From Porticoccaceae bacterium (lineage in GTDB: Bacteria; Pseudomonadota; Gammaproteobacteria; Pseudomonadales; Porticoccaceae), in contig JAQXBF010000032.1 of NCBI GenBank assembly GCA_029252555.1, positions 1 through 50,596 on the forward strand: a stretch of DNA of 50,596 nucleotides, given 5' to 3'. The notes under the pieces are model-generated. The model searched no databases and had not been told where the DNA came from. It saw only the letters and a program-made list of their open reading frames with translations. Below are positions 1-7,560 of the stretch, piece after piece; position 1 is the stretch's first letter; every line of letters starts with the position of its first letter. The position numbers and the translations under genes are program-made.

Positions 1-45
1 TCCTGCTCCCAAAGCAGGCGCGCTACCAGACTGCGCTAATCCCCG
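1..45 (-). tRNA. tRNA-Pro (anticodon TGG), partial at window edge
   Basis: Read on the minus strand, this is the 5' half of a tRNA. It starts CGGGGAT, has a D-arm with GCGCAGTCTGGTAGCGC, then an anticodon stem CCTGC/GCAGG (plus-strand 2-6 and 14-18) enclosing the loop TTTGGGA. Anticodon TGG (plus-strand 9-11) reads proline CCA/CCN codons. The variable loop, T-arm and acceptor 3' strand lie outside the window, so only the 5' end at 45 is certain. Confidence 0.9.
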
Positions 46-117
46 AATGTGTCTCCATGCGGTCTCTTTCGAGAGCGCGCATAATACTGACAGAGCCGGT
101 TTGCGTCAATGCGAATT

Positions 118-226
118 CATGTGATCAGGCAATTTTAATTGCAGTAATACTTATTTTACAGAATTACGTAAACCCCCTTTATAAAAAACACTTTATCACA
201 TGTCGTTTGACATGTGATAAAGTGTT
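118..226. promoter_or_regulatory. Inverted-repeat control region upstream of the Mo-hydroxylase operon
   Basis: Positions 187-204 (AACACTTTATCACATGTC) and 209-226 are a perfect 18-bp inverted repeat around a GTTT loop, ending 27 bp before the first gene. The octamer CATGTGAT occurs at 118-125 and 211-218, with its complement at 195-202. A second small palindrome, GCAATT-TT-AATTGC, lies at 129-142. No T-run follows the long repeat, so a simple terminator is unlikely. An operator or a 5'-leader hairpin fits better, but the regulator is unknown. Confidence 0.5.
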
Positions 227-252
227 AGGTGGGATGCAACTAAGAGGTAGTC

Positions 253-765
253 ATGATCGAATTCACTCTCAATGGCAAGCTGGTGCAAAGCAACGATGAG
301 CCGGACACGCCACTGCTGTGGGTAGTAAGAGACAGTTTTAAACTTAAGGGCTCAAAATTTGGCTGCGGCATGGCTCAGTGCGGCGCCTGCACCATGCACA
401 TTGATGGCAGGGCTCAGCGCAGCTGCGTAATACCTGTGGCTGCAGTGGCTGGCAAAAGTATCACTACCATTGAGGGGCTGGGTACCCCGGACAATCTGCA
501 TCCATTACAGCAGGCCTGGGCAGATCAGGGCGTGCCTCAGTGCGGCTACTGTCAGTCTGGGCAAATAATGAGTGCCGCTTCTCTGCTCAATGATAACCCC
601 AATCCCAGCGAAGCACAGGTAGAAGCGGCCATGGCCGGTAATATCTGTCGCTGCGGCTGTTATCCAAGAATCAAAACCGCTATTTTAACGGTGGTAGAAC
701 AGAGCCAGCCCGGTGCGGTTCAGGTGGCTATTCCAATACCTGCATCTGAAGAGGTGCAGTCATGA
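253..765 (+). CDS. (2Fe-2S)-binding subunit of a molybdenum hydroxylase (IorA-like)
   Basis: 170 aa, the usual length for the small iron-sulfur subunit of isoquinoline 1-oxidoreductase/aldehyde oxidase-type enzymes. It passes electrons from the molybdopterin subunit to an acceptor. Two clusters are visible: a plant-type ferredoxin set near residues 38-60 (GCGMAQCGACTMHIDG, then C) and a helical set further on (QCGYCQSGQ and NICRCGCYPRI). The start at 253 follows an AAGAGGTAG ribosome site. Its stop overlaps the start of the large subunit by 4 bp (ATGA), so the two are translationally coupled. No FAD subunit is nearby, as in the two-subunit Ior class. The substrate cannot be told from sequence. 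Confidence 0.9.
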   Translation: MIEFTLNGKLVQSNDEPDTPLLWVVRDSFKLKGSKFGCGMAQCGACTMHIDGRAQRSCVIPVAAVAGKSITTIEGLGTPDNLHPLQQAWADQGVPQCGYCQSGQIMSAASLLNDNPNPSEAQVEAAMAGNICRCGCYPRIKTAILTVVEQSQPGAVQVAIPIPASEEVQS

Positions 766-2954
766 GTGGAATTAAGCTGACGCGAAGAGGTTTTCTTAAA
801 ACCTCAGGCATTGTTGGCGGCGGTCTGTTAATAGGTTATGTCGCCATGCCTGGAGAAAATCTACCAGCGGTGATACCCACAGCTGGTGGAATCGCACCCA
901 ATGCGTTTATTCAGCTGACAGCAGAAAATAAAATTGTGTTTTATAGCCCCAGAGACGAAATGGGTCAGGGGGTCTATATGGGACTCACCACATTGGTTGC
1001 GGAGGAGCTGGATGTGCCACCTCAAGATATTCAGGTGGAATTTGCCTCGGTTCATGATGCTTACAATCACCCGGAATATGTTGTACAGGGTACTGGGGGC
1101 AGCTCGTCGATGAGGGTGCATTATCTGCCGTTGCGGCAGGTTGCCGCGGACACCAGAGCACTTTTACTCAATGCCGCTGCTCAGGATCTGGCTGTGCCTC
1201 TCAGCGCATTAACCACCGACAATGGACATATTGGCTGCAATGGCAGTAGTTACCCGTATAGCGACTTTATCGCTACCGCAGAAACTATGGAATTACCTAT
1301 CGGCAGCCCCTTGAAAGCTAAGGTAGATTTCAAATATATAGGTCAGGATATTGCCAGAAATGATGCTCTGGCTAAGTCGACGGGCACAGCGGTCTATGGG
1401 GTGGATATAGATCTCCCTGATATGCATTACTCTCTGGTGAGCCGCAGCCCGGTCGCCGGGGGTACGGTTGTATCATTTGATGATAGTGCAGCTCGCGCCG
1501 TAACCGGTGTAACCGATATTGTGCAGATTGACTCAGGTGTGGCTGTAGTGGCCAAGTCTTTCTGGCAGGCCAAAAAAGCCATTGCGGCACTCAGCGTTAT
1601 ATGGGATCAGCCAGCGCTGGCCGACTACAGCTCTGCGCAAATAAAAGCCGATTATCAGGCTGCTATTGATAGTGGTGAGGGTGACAGTAAAAGTGAAGGC
1701 AATATAGAAGAAGGCCTGCAGTTAGCCACCAAACAGGTGGAGCGAGAATTCTGGACCCCCTATCTGGCCCATACCCCCATGGAGCCAGTGAATGCTGTGG
1801 TGCGGATCGCTAATGGGAAAGCTGAGCTTTGGGCCGGTACTCAGGGCCCAAGCACAGCTCGCGGCCTAGTGGCAAGACATGCCCAATTACCGGAGGAAAA
1901 TGTCACAGTACATTCGCTGTTTTCCGGTGGTGGCTTTGGTCGCAGGACTTACTTGAGCCATGTCTCTGAGGCTACCCAGGTCGCAGCTGCAACAGATAAA
2001 ACTATTAAACTCCTCTGGACTAGAGAAAATGATGTGCAAAATGGCTGGTTCCGCCAGGCGTCAATTATGAAGGTGCTTGCAGGCGTTGATAGTCAGGGGT
2101 TGGTTACAGTCTGGAATGCAGCGCGAGCTGGTGGTGACCTAATGCCTCATAGCATAGCTGGTTTGTTGCCTGGCGCTTTTGCAGGCAGTCCGGACTGGGT
2201 TAACAATATGACAGTGAGTGCCCTGGAGAGCCTTTATGATGGCTGGATTATCGATAGTGGAGGGGTTGAGGGCCTGATTAATGACTATGATTTCCCCAAT
2301 AGAAAACTTCGCCATATCTCGGTCAACCATGGGTTGCCTCTGGCAGCCTGGCGCTCTGTAGGCCATTCATTTACCGCCTTTGCCAAAGAGACGGTTATGG
2401 ATGAACTGGCTGAGCAGGCGGGTATAGATAGCATAGATTTTCGCAAGCGTAATCTACAGGGCAATCCGCGCCTGCTGGGCGCTCTCGAGGCCTTGGAGAA
2501 GGGGCTTAAAGGCTGGCAACTAGAGGAGGGCAGGCATATAGGGATAGCGGCCCATGGGTCTTTCCAGTCCTATGTTGCTCAGGCGGCGGAGGTCTCAGTT
2601 GAGGAAGGTAACATTCGTGTACACCGAGTTCTCTGTGCCATCGACTGTGGTCAGGTGGTCAACCCTTCGATTGTTCGCGGGCAGATGGAAGGTGCCATTA
2701 TGTATGGCCTAACCGCGGTGCTCTATGGCGATATTCAGATTGAAAATGGTGCCGTTAAAGAAAGCAATTTCCATGATTATAAAATGCTGCGTATCAATGA
2801 AGCGCCGGCGGTGGAGGTAATTATTGTGGAGAGTGACCAGCCGCCAACAGGCGTTGGCGAGCCGGGGTTGCCCCCAGTGGGTCCGGCGGTGGCTAACGCG
2901 GTCTATAGAGCTACGGGTGAGCGGCTTACCTCAACGCCGCTGCAACCGACTTAG
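762..2954 (+). CDS. Molybdopterin-binding large subunit, isoquinoline 1-oxidoreductase beta type (IorB-like)
   Basis: 730 aa catalytic subunit of a xanthine dehydrogenase-family enzyme that hydroxylates N-heterocycles or oxidises aldehydes. The N-terminus has a twin-arginine motif (TRRGFLKTSGIVGGG), so the folded heterodimer is probably exported by Tat, with the small subunit riding along. The body has the MoCo-binding pattern: GQGVYMG near 70, GTGGSSSMR near 110, and FSGGGFGRR in the middle. GVGEPGLPPVGPAVANA near the C-terminus carries the conserved active-site Glu. It overlaps the small subunit by 4 bp and is followed after 8 bp by a methyltransferase. Family assignment is firm; the true substrate (isoquinoline, aldehyde or other) is not known. 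Confidence 0.9.
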   Translation: MSGIKLTRRGFLKTSGIVGGGLLIGYVAMPGENLPAVIPTAGGIAPNAFIQLTAENKIVFYSPRDEMGQGVYMGLTTLVAEELDVPPQDIQVEFASVHDAYNHPEYVVQGTGGSSSMRVHYLPLRQVAADTRALLLNAAAQDLAVPLSALTTDNGHIGCNGSSYPYSDFIATAETMELPIGSPLKAKVDFKYIGQDIARNDALAKSTGTAVYGVDIDLPDMHYSLVSRSPVAGGTVVSFDDSAARAVTGVTDIVQIDSGVAVVAKSFWQAKKAIAALSVIWDQPALADYSSAQIKADYQAAIDSGEGDSKSEGNIEEGLQLATKQVEREFWTPYLAHTPMEPVNAVVRIANGKAELWAGTQGPSTARGLVARHAQLPEENVTVHSLFSGGGFGRRTYLSHVSEATQVAAATDKTIKLLWTRENDVQNGWFRQASIMKVLAGVDSQGLVTVWNAARAGGDLMPHSIAGLLPGAFAGSPDWVNNMTVSALESLYDGWIIDSGGVEGLINDYDFPNRKLRHISVNHGLPLAAWRSVGHSFTAFAKETVMDELAEQAGIDSIDFRKRNLQGNPRLLGALEALEKGLKGWQLEEGRHIGIAAHGSFQSYVAQAAEVSVEEGNIRVHRVLCAIDCGQVVNPSIVRGQMEGAIMYGLTAVLYGDIQIENGAVKESNFHDYKMLRINEAPAVEVIIVESDQPPTGVGEPGLPPVGPAVANAVYRATGERLTSTPLQPT

Positions 2955-2962
2955 GTGCAGTA

Positions 2963-3616
2963 ATGAAATCGCAGCAGGGGGGCAGCATCACCTGCCCCCT
3001 TTGCTTGGCTTGTGGGCCGGCCCACTATGCAGTGGACCGAGACCGCAGCTATCTGCACTGTGGCCATTGCTCTCTGGTATTTGTTACCTCTGATCAGCAT
3101 CTAAGCTGTGAAGAAGAAAAAGCCATTTATGAGCAGCATCAAAATTCGCCAGATGATCAAGACTATCGTCGATTTCTTAGCCGACTTACAGTGCCTTTAT
3201 TAGATCGGATTAAGCCTCAGAGCCATGGATTAGATTTTGGTTGTGGTCCAGGGCCAACACTATCGGTCATGATGGCTGAGCAGGCCCACCATATGGCTCT
3301 CTACGATATCTACTATGCTAACGATCCTTTAGTGTTGCAGACGCAATATGATTTTATTACTAGTACCGAAGTGGTTGAGCATCTTGCCAACCCTAGGCAC
3401 GAGCTGGACAGTCTCTGGGCTTTGATTCGCCCCGGTGGTTATCTGGGGCTAATGACCAAGCTGGTGAAAGACCAGCAGAGCTTTTCCACCTGGCACTATA
3501 AAAATGACCTTACCCATATCTGTTTTTTTTCTGTCGCCACCTTTAAGTATTTAGCTGAAGCCTGGGGTGCCGATATCGAATTTATTGGCAGCGACGTTAT
3601 TATTTTGTACAAATAA
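2963..3616 (+). CDS. Class I SAM-dependent methyltransferase with N-terminal zinc ribbon
   Basis: 217 aa. The N-terminus has a CxxC...CxxC pair (CPLC at 11-14, CGHC at 33-36) typical of a small zinc ribbon. A Rossmann methyltransferase domain follows, with SAM motif I LDFGCGPGP near 72 and a STEVVEHL segment near 130. Start ATG at 2963 is preceded by AGGTGCAG. It begins 8 bp after the Mo-hydroxylase large subunit and is probably co-transcribed with it. Its last 17 bp overlap the end of the opposing decarboxylase gene. The substrate is unknown. A role with the neighbouring oxidoreductase is inferred only from position. Confidence 0.8.
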   Translation: MKSQQGGSITCPLCLACGPAHYAVDRDRSYLHCGHCSLVFVTSDQHLSCEEEKAIYEQHQNSPDDQDYRRFLSRLTVPLLDRIKPQSHGLDFGCGPGPTLSVMMAEQAHHMALYDIYYANDPLVLQTQYDFITSTEVVEHLANPRHELDSLWALIRPGGYLGLMTKLVKDQQSFSTWHYKNDLTHICFFSVATFKYLAEAWGADIEFIGSDVIILYK

Positions 3617-5000
3617 AGTCTCTGGCCTTTATAAAGGCCTGGGCTGAGCGGCTAATATCCTGATCGCTGGTAACCCATGAGCAGACACTGATACGAATTA
3701 CCTTTTTGCCCTTCCAGACGGAGCTGCCCGCCCAGCATTCACCGCTGGCTTGAATCTGTTCTAGAATAGATTGGGTAATATTGTCATCATCACTGGGCGA
3801 TACAATCACCTGATTAAACACCACATCATTGTGGACAGTAAAATTAGCCTGTTTAAGCTCGTCAGCAAACTGCACAGCGCGTTGGTGCAGGCCATAGACC
3901 AGTTCGTCCACACCAGATTTACCCAAATATTTAAGCGCCGCCCACAGCTCAACGGCACGAGCGCGCCGAGACATCTCCGGAGTGTACATCATGCCGTCGC
4001 GTTGCTCACCATAGCTAGAGGTTAGGTAGGCGCCAGACGCTTGAAGAGCCGTTATAAGAGCCTCTTTGTCGCGACACAGTAAAATGCCATTGTCATAGGG
4101 TGTATTGAGGGTTTTATGACCATCGACAGACCAGGAATGGGCCTTTTCCATGCCCTTAGTTAGATGCTTGAGTCGTTCTGTGCCGCCCGCCCAGAGGCCA
4201 AAAGCACCATCGATATGCACCCAGGCACCAACATCATTGGCGTTATCACAGATCTCATCAAAGGGATCAAAAGCCCCAGAGTTCACATTGCCCGCTTGCA
4301 GAATCACAATACAGCTAGCATCCAGCTCGGGCATCTGGCCTCGGTCAATGCGGCCCTGTTCATCTCCCTCAACCCATTCGATATTATCTAGCCCAAAACC
4401 CAGCAGTGCGATGGCTTTGACTACGGCACCATGGGTGTCGCGCCCAGTGATAATGCGAATTGGCGGGGCTCCATTGTGACCCTGCTGATTAAAATGCCAG
4501 TTTAGATTCTTATATATTCGCAATCGAGCCGCGGCCAACCCGCAAAAGATTGCCGAGGATGTACCGCTAACAAAACCAGCCACTGTGGTCTGCGGCAAAC
4601 CTAGCAGCTGCTTGAGCCAGCGTTCGCAAACTTCTTCAAGTTTGGAGGTGATAGGAGACATCACTTGCAGAGCGGTATTTTGGTCCCAGAAATCGGTCAG
4701 CCATTTGGTGGCCAGTGTTACCGGGATAATGCCACCATTTACAAAACCAAAGTACCGACCGCCGGTCTGTGCCACAGAGGCAGGGGAGCCATAACGGTGC
4801 AGCTGTTGCAGTATGCTAGTAGCGTCTCCACCTGAGTTGGGCATATCTTCTATAAATTGATCTAGGTCCGCAATGGCCTCTGGTGCTGGAAATACAGTGC
4901 GCTCAGCTGCGCCATCTGCATACTCAAAGGCATAGCTCTGAGCTTGCTCATAGAGAGCTTTAAGTTGCTGTTCAGCATGCATTTGTTTTCGCAAGGCCAT
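3600..5000 (-). CDS. Pyridoxal phosphate-dependent group II decarboxylase
   Basis: 466 aa PLP enzyme of the glutamate/aromatic-L-amino-acid decarboxylase fold. Visible landmarks are the phosphate-binding region VSGTSSA near 145, the cofactor Asp in HIDGAFG (Asp264), and the Schiff-base Lys in VDGHKTLNTPYD (Lys296). Substrate cannot be fixed: tyrosine, DOPA, 2,4-diaminobutyrate and cysteine-sulfinate decarboxylases all share these motifs. ATG at 5000 has AGGAG 11 nt upstream. The gene stands alone, convergent with the methyltransferase and divergent from fadB. Its upstream region carries a short hexamer repeat near 5030. Confidence 0.85.
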   Translation of the reverse strand: MALRKQMHAEQQLKALYEQAQSYAFEYADGAAERTVFPAPEAIADLDQFIEDMPNSGGDATSILQQLHRYGSPASVAQTGGRYFGFVNGGIIPVTLATKWLTDFWDQNTALQVMSPITSKLEEVCERWLKQLLGLPQTTVAGFVSGTSSAIFCGLAAARLRIYKNLNWHFNQQGHNGAPPIRIITGRDTHGAVVKAIALLGFGLDNIEWVEGDEQGRIDRGQMPELDASCIVILQAGNVNSGAFDPFDEICDNANDVGAWVHIDGAFGLWAGGTERLKHLTKGMEKAHSWSVDGHKTLNTPYDNGILLCRDKEALITALQASGAYLTSSYGEQRDGMMYTPEMSRRARAVELWAALKYLGKSGVDELVYGLHQRAVQFADELKQANFTVHNDVVFNQVIVSPSDDDNITQSILEQIQASGECWAGSSVWKGKKVIRISVCSWVTSDQDISRSAQAFIKARDFICTK

Positions 5001-5029
5001 GATTGAATAAACTCCTATGGTTAGGCTTG

Positions 5030-5047
5030 TAGTGATAGTGATAGTGG
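5030..5047. repeat. Short tandem hexamer repeat (AGTGAT)
   Basis: About three AGTGAT-like units in a row lie in the 133-bp region between the divergent decarboxylase and fadB genes. It may be chance, or a length-variable promoter spacer. Confidence 0.5.
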
Positions 5048-5068
5048 ATATCTAGTCGCAGTAAATCA

Positions 5069-5096
5069 TAGACTAAAGTTATTACAAAGATAGAAT
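5069..5096 (+). promoter_or_regulatory. Candidate sigma70 promoter of fadB
   Basis: TAGACT (5069-5074), a 16-bp spacer, then TAGAAT (5091-5096), about 38 bp before the fadB ATG. The -35 matches 4 of 6 and the -10 matches 5 of 6 consensus bases. Found by eye only. Confidence 0.4.
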
Positions 5097-5133
5097 ACTG
5101 CACCTACATTTAACCCAGCTATTGAGAAGCCCT

Positions 5134-7290
5134 ATGTATATCGGACAAACCTTAAGCCTTAAAGCCATTGAAAACGGATTCGTTGAGATCAACTTTGATA
5201 ACCAGTCTGGTTCAGTGAATGTGTTTAACGAAAAAACTCTTGCCGATTTGCATGAGGCTGTCAGTATTCTGGCTAGCTCGAGAGATATTCGCGGGTTGCT
5301 GCTTAGCAGCGGTAAATCTGTGTTTGTGGTGGGAGCAGATATCACCGAATTTTCCGATATGTTCTCTGCATCAAAAGAAGATTTTTTAAAAGGGGCACAG
5401 CATGCCAATGGTATCTTTTCCCAGATTGAGGATATGCCATTTCCTTCAGTAGCCGCTATTAATGGTTTTGCTCTGGGCGGCGGCTTTGAGGTTTGCTTGG
5501 CCTGCGACAGCCGTGTTATCTCGTCAGCGGCGGCGGTTGGTTTGCCGGAAACTGGCTTGGGTATTTTGCCCGGCTGGGGCGGCACTGTGCGCCTGCCTCG
5601 CTTGGCTGGCTTCGCAACAGCAGTGCAATGGGTGACTTCTGGAAATCAACAAAGGCCTGAGGCGGCTCTGGCTGCTGGTGCGGTCGATGCAGTGGTGGCA
5701 CCTGAAGCTCTGCGTGATGAATCTTTAAAATTACTAGGTGAACTTGCTGATGGCAGTCGCGATTATAAGGCTCGCCGCGCGCAGAAGCTCAGCCCTTTGC
5801 CTGAGGCTCCAGAGCAGGTGACTGGGCTTTCTGAGAATTTCCAGTCAATGATTCAAAGCAAAGTTGGCGTTCATTATCCGGCTCCTCTGAAAGTGGTTGA
5901 ATTAATGACAGCCGCGGCCACTGTGGGCCGTGACACGGCGATAAGCTTGGAGAATTTGGCCTTTTATGAGATTTCTCAAACCCCTCAGGCGCGGGCATTG
6001 GTGGGTTTGTTTTTGAATGATCAAGCTATCGCTAAAAGGGCCAAGGGTTATGCCGCGGCCCTATCAGAGAAGCCTGCGCCGATTGCACTAGCCGGCGTTA
6101 TTGGCGCTGGCATTATGGGTGGCGGCATTGCCTATCAGAACGCTATCAGAGGCTACTCTGTGGCAATGAAAGATATTGCCGAGCCTGCATTGGATTTGGG
6201 CATTCAGGAGGCGAGCAAACTTCTGGGTAAATCAGTTAAACGGGGTAAACTTAGCGAAGAGGGTGCCGCACAAATTCTCGCAAAAATTGCTCCAACTTTA
6301 GACGATGCCGCTATTGCAAATTGCGATATGGTGGTGGAAGCGGTGGTTGAATTAGAGGCTGTCAAGAAGAAGGTTTTACCCGCTGTCGAAGCCCAGTTAG
6401 CTGTCAAGGCGACTATCACTTCTAATACTTCAACGATCAGCATTAATCGTTTGGCGGAGTCTCTTGAGCGTCCGGAAAATTTCTGTGGCATGCATTTCTT
6501 TAATCCGGTTCACGCGATGAAACTGGTGGAAGTTATTCGGGGTACAAAAACCTCAGATAAAACCATTGCAGCTGTTTGCAACTATGCCTTAGGTCTGGGT
6601 AAGAAACCGATTGTAGTCAATGATTGCCCGGGATTCTTGGTTAATCGCGTTCTTTTTGCGATGACGTTTGGCTTAGAAATTCTACTCAAGGAGGGCGCCG
6701 ATTTTCAGCAGGTGGACAAGGTGATGGAGGCCTGGGGCCTGCCAATGGGGCCGGCTTATCTGATGGATGTGATTGGTATCGACACTATTATTCACTGCTA
6801 CAGTTCGATGATTGAGGGTTTGCCTGAACGCTATATCAAAGGTGTTAACTGGCCTACCGAAACTATTTACAACGCTGGTCGTTTAGGTCAAAAAAATGGG
6901 CTTGGCTATTATAAGTACGAACTCAATGAGAAGGGAAAGCCTGCCAAGGTGGTTGACCCAGATGCTGTTGCTTTACTAGAGTCAATTGCTGGCCCCGCCA
7001 ATCAGGTGAATGAGGGTGAGATTGTTGATCGTCTGCTTATTTCCATGGCGATGGAGATGGTGCGTTGTTTGGAGGAGGGTATTGTTTCATCTCCGGCTGA
7101 GGCTGATATGGCGCTGATTTATGGTGTTGGTTTCCCTGCCTTTAGAGGCGGCATCTGTCGTTGGATCGATGAGGAAGGGCTGCAGTCGATCGTTGAGCGT
7201 GGTGATAAGTATGCGCATCTTGGTGAGCTTTACCGCCCTACGGATAAGTTGCGTGCGATGGCGGCGAATGGGGAGGCATTTTTCTCCTAA
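5134..7290 (+). CDS. fadB: Fatty acid oxidation complex alpha subunit FadB
   Basis: 718 aa from ATG 5134, chosen over an upstream TTG at 5122 because GAGAAG sits just before it and MYIGQTLSLK aligns with the FadB N-terminus. The first part is enoyl-CoA hydratase, with both catalytic glutamates at 119 (GGGFEVCLACD) and 139 (LPETGLGILPGWGG), the same numbers as in E. coli FadB. The second part is L-3-hydroxyacyl-CoA dehydrogenase, with the NAD motif GAGIMGGGIAYQ near 325 and catalytic His near 454 in MHFFNP. The enzyme runs the two middle steps of beta-oxidation. The thiolase partner fadA, normally directly downstream, is absent from this window. Confidence 0.95.
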   Translation: MYIGQTLSLKAIENGFVEINFDNQSGSVNVFNEKTLADLHEAVSILASSRDIRGLLLSSGKSVFVVGADITEFSDMFSASKEDFLKGAQHANGIFSQIEDMPFPSVAAINGFALGGGFEVCLACDSRVISSAAAVGLPETGLGILPGWGGTVRLPRLAGFATAVQWVTSGNQQRPEAALAAGAVDAVVAPEALRDESLKLLGELADGSRDYKARRAQKLSPLPEAPEQVTGLSENFQSMIQSKVGVHYPAPLKVVELMTAAATVGRDTAISLENLAFYEISQTPQARALVGLFLNDQAIAKRAKGYAAALSEKPAPIALAGVIGAGIMGGGIAYQNAIRGYSVAMKDIAEPALDLGIQEASKLLGKSVKRGKLSEEGAAQILAKIAPTLDDAAIANCDMVVEAVVELEAVKKKVLPAVEAQLAVKATITSNTSTISINRLAESLERPENFCGMHFFNPVHAMKLVEVIRGTKTSDKTIAAVCNYALGLGKKPIVVNDCPGFLVNRVLFAMTFGLEILLKEGADFQQVDKVMEAWGLPMGPAYLMDVIGIDTIIHCYSSMIEGLPERYIKGVNWPTETIYNAGRLGQKNGLGYYKYELNEKGKPAKVVDPDAVALLESIAGPANQVNEGEIVDRLLISMAMEMVRCLEEGIVSSPAEADMALIYGVGFPAFRGGICRWIDEEGLQSIVERGDKYAHLGELYRPTDKLRAMAANGEAFFS

Positions 7291-7479
7291 ATTTTTATTT
7301 TGGAGCACGGCGACCCTAGACACTGAGCGTAATTCAGGACAGTCTGTTAATGTACCGTAAATTTTATGCGTGCTACCTTGGTCACCAAGTGAGATCACTG
7401 TACATAAGGGATCAATCTCCAGAGGTATTCACGGTTTTACGACCTCAGAATGGAGAGAGCCCTCGGTTGAGCTTTGCGT

Positions 7480-7509
7480 GCCCCACGAAATTCGTTGGGT
7501 GCGGGATGA
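7480..7509 (+). repeat. Dispersed intergenic repeat, copy 1
   Basis: 30 bp that match 37152-37181 at 22 positions. The shared core is CCC-R-CGAA, then TTGGGT-R-CGGGATGA. It lies in the 270-bp gap between the convergent fadB and pyrD-pyrK genes, where I see no gene and no convincing terminator. Confidence 0.45.
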
Positions 7510-7560
7510 AAGATAGGTAGCCAAGGCGACTGAGCCTCGCCCATTGCTAGAGTCAGCGAA

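Noticed and set aside
57-299. 80-codon plus-strand open frame over the tRNA/iorA gap
   Set aside because: It crosses the long inverted repeat and the iorA start, and its protein shows no domain; chance frame.
3600-3616. 17-bp convergent overlap as a sign of a frameshift
   Set aside because: Both proteins end with plausible C-termini and normal lengths; short convergent overlaps are common.
5082-5585. 167-codon minus-strand open frame
   Set aside because: Lies opposite the well-supported fadB hydratase domain; shadow of that coding sequence.
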